64,000 nucleotides of DNA, taken from assembly GCF_002091955.1 (NCBI RefSeq), contig NZ_MKKY01000031.1, positions 1 through 64,000 on the forward strand. The letters are read 5' to 3'. Shown piece by piece: positions 62,986-64,000 of the stretch; within the stretch, counting starts at the first letter, position 1; each line of letters opens with the position of its first letter. The stretch is from Rhodococcus sp. 1168. Lineage in GTDB: Bacteria; Actinomycetota; Actinomycetes; Mycobacteriales; Mycobacteriaceae. Below the pieces are notes generated by a model that saw only the letters and a program-made list of their open reading frames with translations, was not told the DNA's origin and ran no database searches. The translations under genes were made by a program, and so were the position numbers.

Positions 62986-63954
62986 ATGGCGAACCGGACG
63001 AAGAAAAAGAGGCATCTGCTACCGAAGCTCATTGCGGCAGCAGTCGTTCTCGGCCTGGTCATCGTGGCTGCGTGGTACCTGCTTGCCGGAAGGCTGCCGG
63101 ACACTGTGCCTTCTCCGGTCCCCGAGCCCGGCCCGGGTGAGCAGACGTCGCAACCGGCGGACTGTGCCGATGTCTCGGTCATCGCTATCCCCGGTACCTG
63201 GGAATCTTCGGCGACCGATGATCCGTACAACCCGTCGGCCAATCCGTTGTCGTTGATGCTGAACGTGACGCGGCCGCTGCAGGAGCAGTTCGAGCCTGGG
63301 CGGGCCAGCGTGTACACGGTCCCGTACGTTGCGCAGTTCTCCAATCCGATCGCTTTCCCACCAGACGGCCAGCAGTCGTACAACAACTCTCGCACCGCGG
63401 GTGCTGCGGCAGCGAAGGCCGAACTGACCCGCGTCAGCGAGCATTGCCCACTGACGAGTTACATCCTGACCGGCTTCTCTCAGGGTGCTGTGATCGCAGG
63501 CGACATCGCCTCCGAGATCGGTGCAGGCAACGGCCCGGTCTCAGCGGACAAGGTTCTGGGCGTGACGTTGATAGCGGACGGACGCCGTGACGGCACCTCC
63601 GGTCAGGACGTCGGACCGCCGGTCGACGGCGTCGGCGCCGAGGTTGCGCTCGGGGGTCTCGACTTTCCCGGCGTCACGATGACCGGGGCTCGCGCGGGCG
63701 GGTTCGGTTCACTCGATTCGGTGGTCAATCAGATATGTGCGCCGGGAGATCTCATCTGTACTGCTCCGTCGGAAGGCTTGTCGCTGCGCAACATTCCGCA
63801 GAGCATCGGAATTCTCGTGGGGGCTGCAGGTAACCCGGTGCATGCGTCGTACAACACCTTCGTCGTCGATGACAGCGGCACGACGACGACCCAGTGGACT
63901 ACGCAGTGGGCAGCCGGACTGATCGAGCAAGCGCCGTCGATTCCTCACTCCTGA
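62986..63954 (+). CDS. Cutinase-like phospholipase/thioesterase Culp6 (Rv3802c-like)
   Basis: This 322-residue membrane-anchored serine hydrolase has N-terminal helix residues 14-34, a Pro-rich linker and a cutinase-fold domain with triad S165 (GFSQG), D255 (CAPGDLIC) and H286 (NPVHASYN). Two disulfides are likely (C60-C154 and C251-C258). The mycobacterial orthologue is essential and is linked to mycolate metabolism. ATG 62986. Gene order suggests fadD32 and pks13 follow just beyond the window; 63955-64000 shows only the start of their upstream region. Confidence 0.92.
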   Translation: MANRTKKKRHLLPKLIAAAVVLGLVIVAAWYLLAGRLPDTVPSPVPEPGPGEQTSQPADCADVSVIAIPGTWESSATDDPYNPSANPLSLMLNVTRPLQEQFEPGRASVYTVPYVAQFSNPIAFPPDGQQSYNNSRTAGAAAAKAELTRVSEHCPLTSYILTGFSQGAVIAGDIASEIGAGNGPVSADKVLGVTLIADGRRDGTSGQDVGPPVDGVGAEVALGGLDFPGVTMTGARAGGFGSLDSVVNQICAPGDLICTAPSEGLSLRNIPQSIGILVGAAGNPVHASYNTFVVDDSGTTTTQWTTQWAAGLIEQAPSIPHS

Positions 63955-64000
63955 GCGGAGGGGGCGGGGCCGAGTGTAGGTGTCACAAGGTCCGCTCCGC

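Overview
The window looks like chromosome of a Rhodococcus or a close mycolic-acid actinomycete (Nocardiaceae). It is GC-rich and uses many GTG/TTG starts. It carries a galactan/mycolate envelope cluster (glf, glfT2, PAP2, ubiA, aftB, three mycoloyltransferases, cutinase-like lipase), a PE/PPE/EspG set, LGFP-repeat proteins and candidate IdeR boxes. From about 19.6 kb onward the gene order recalls, mostly inverted, the M. tuberculosis Rv3802c-Rv3848 block near oriC; this comparison is from memory.

Layout. 1-1.65 kb: IS3-family insertion sequence. 1.65-7 kb: MarR/MFS efflux pair, diguanylate cyclase, hypothetical gene, tandem universal stress protein. 7.2-11 kb: ferric-iron type ABC importer (ATPase, permease, lipoprotein). 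11-14.5 kb: copper-type operon (CopD, CopC, YcnI, membrane protein, DUF6474). 14.6-19.6 kb: RecB-like nuclease, SDR dehydrogenase, a sensor kinase plus membrane partner with no response regulator. 19.6-28.3 kb: GDT1-family Mn exporter behind a yybP-ykoY riboswitch, SodA, acyltransferase, F420-type oxidoreductase, rhodanese, DUF4328, GlpQ, DUF5926, ferritin. 28.3-33.8 kb: LCP ligase, CPBP protein, iron-regulated DUF2470 protein, pheA, phosphatase. 33.8-38.2 kb: EspG/PPE/PE, a phosphatase and a cobalamin-riboswitch-controlled cbtBA cobalt transporter. 38.2-47.4 kb: metallopeptidase, septum-formation protein, ankyrin protein, serS, NDH-2, lipoprotein, acyltransferase, HAD phosphatase. 47.4-64 kb: PGRP/LGFP amidase, cobM-cobF, then the arabinogalactan and mycolate genes on the plus strand.

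Functionally the right half is one envelope factory. Glf makes UDP-Galf, GlfT2 polymerises galactan, the PAP2 protein and UbiA make the decaprenyl-phospho-ribose/arabinose precursor, AftB caps arabinan, and the mycoloyltransferases attach mycolates. Metal homeostasis recurs throughout: Fe import and storage, Mn export with Mn-type SOD, Cu handling, and Co import linked to corrin synthesis.

The most interesting non-coding structure is a dispersed ~53-57 bp palindromic element (five copies), two distant arrays of a related 32/34-bp tandem repeat that both start at a stop codon, a four-box DnaA cluster outside any dnaA context, two riboswitches (the Mn one with a visible mutually exclusive Shine-Dalgarno sequestering helix), and a PPE gene split by a seven-G tract. 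I did not find a defence island or a clearly new multi-gene enzymatic system. No tRNA, rRNA or CRISPR was seen, and no gap between genes exceeds 300 bases.
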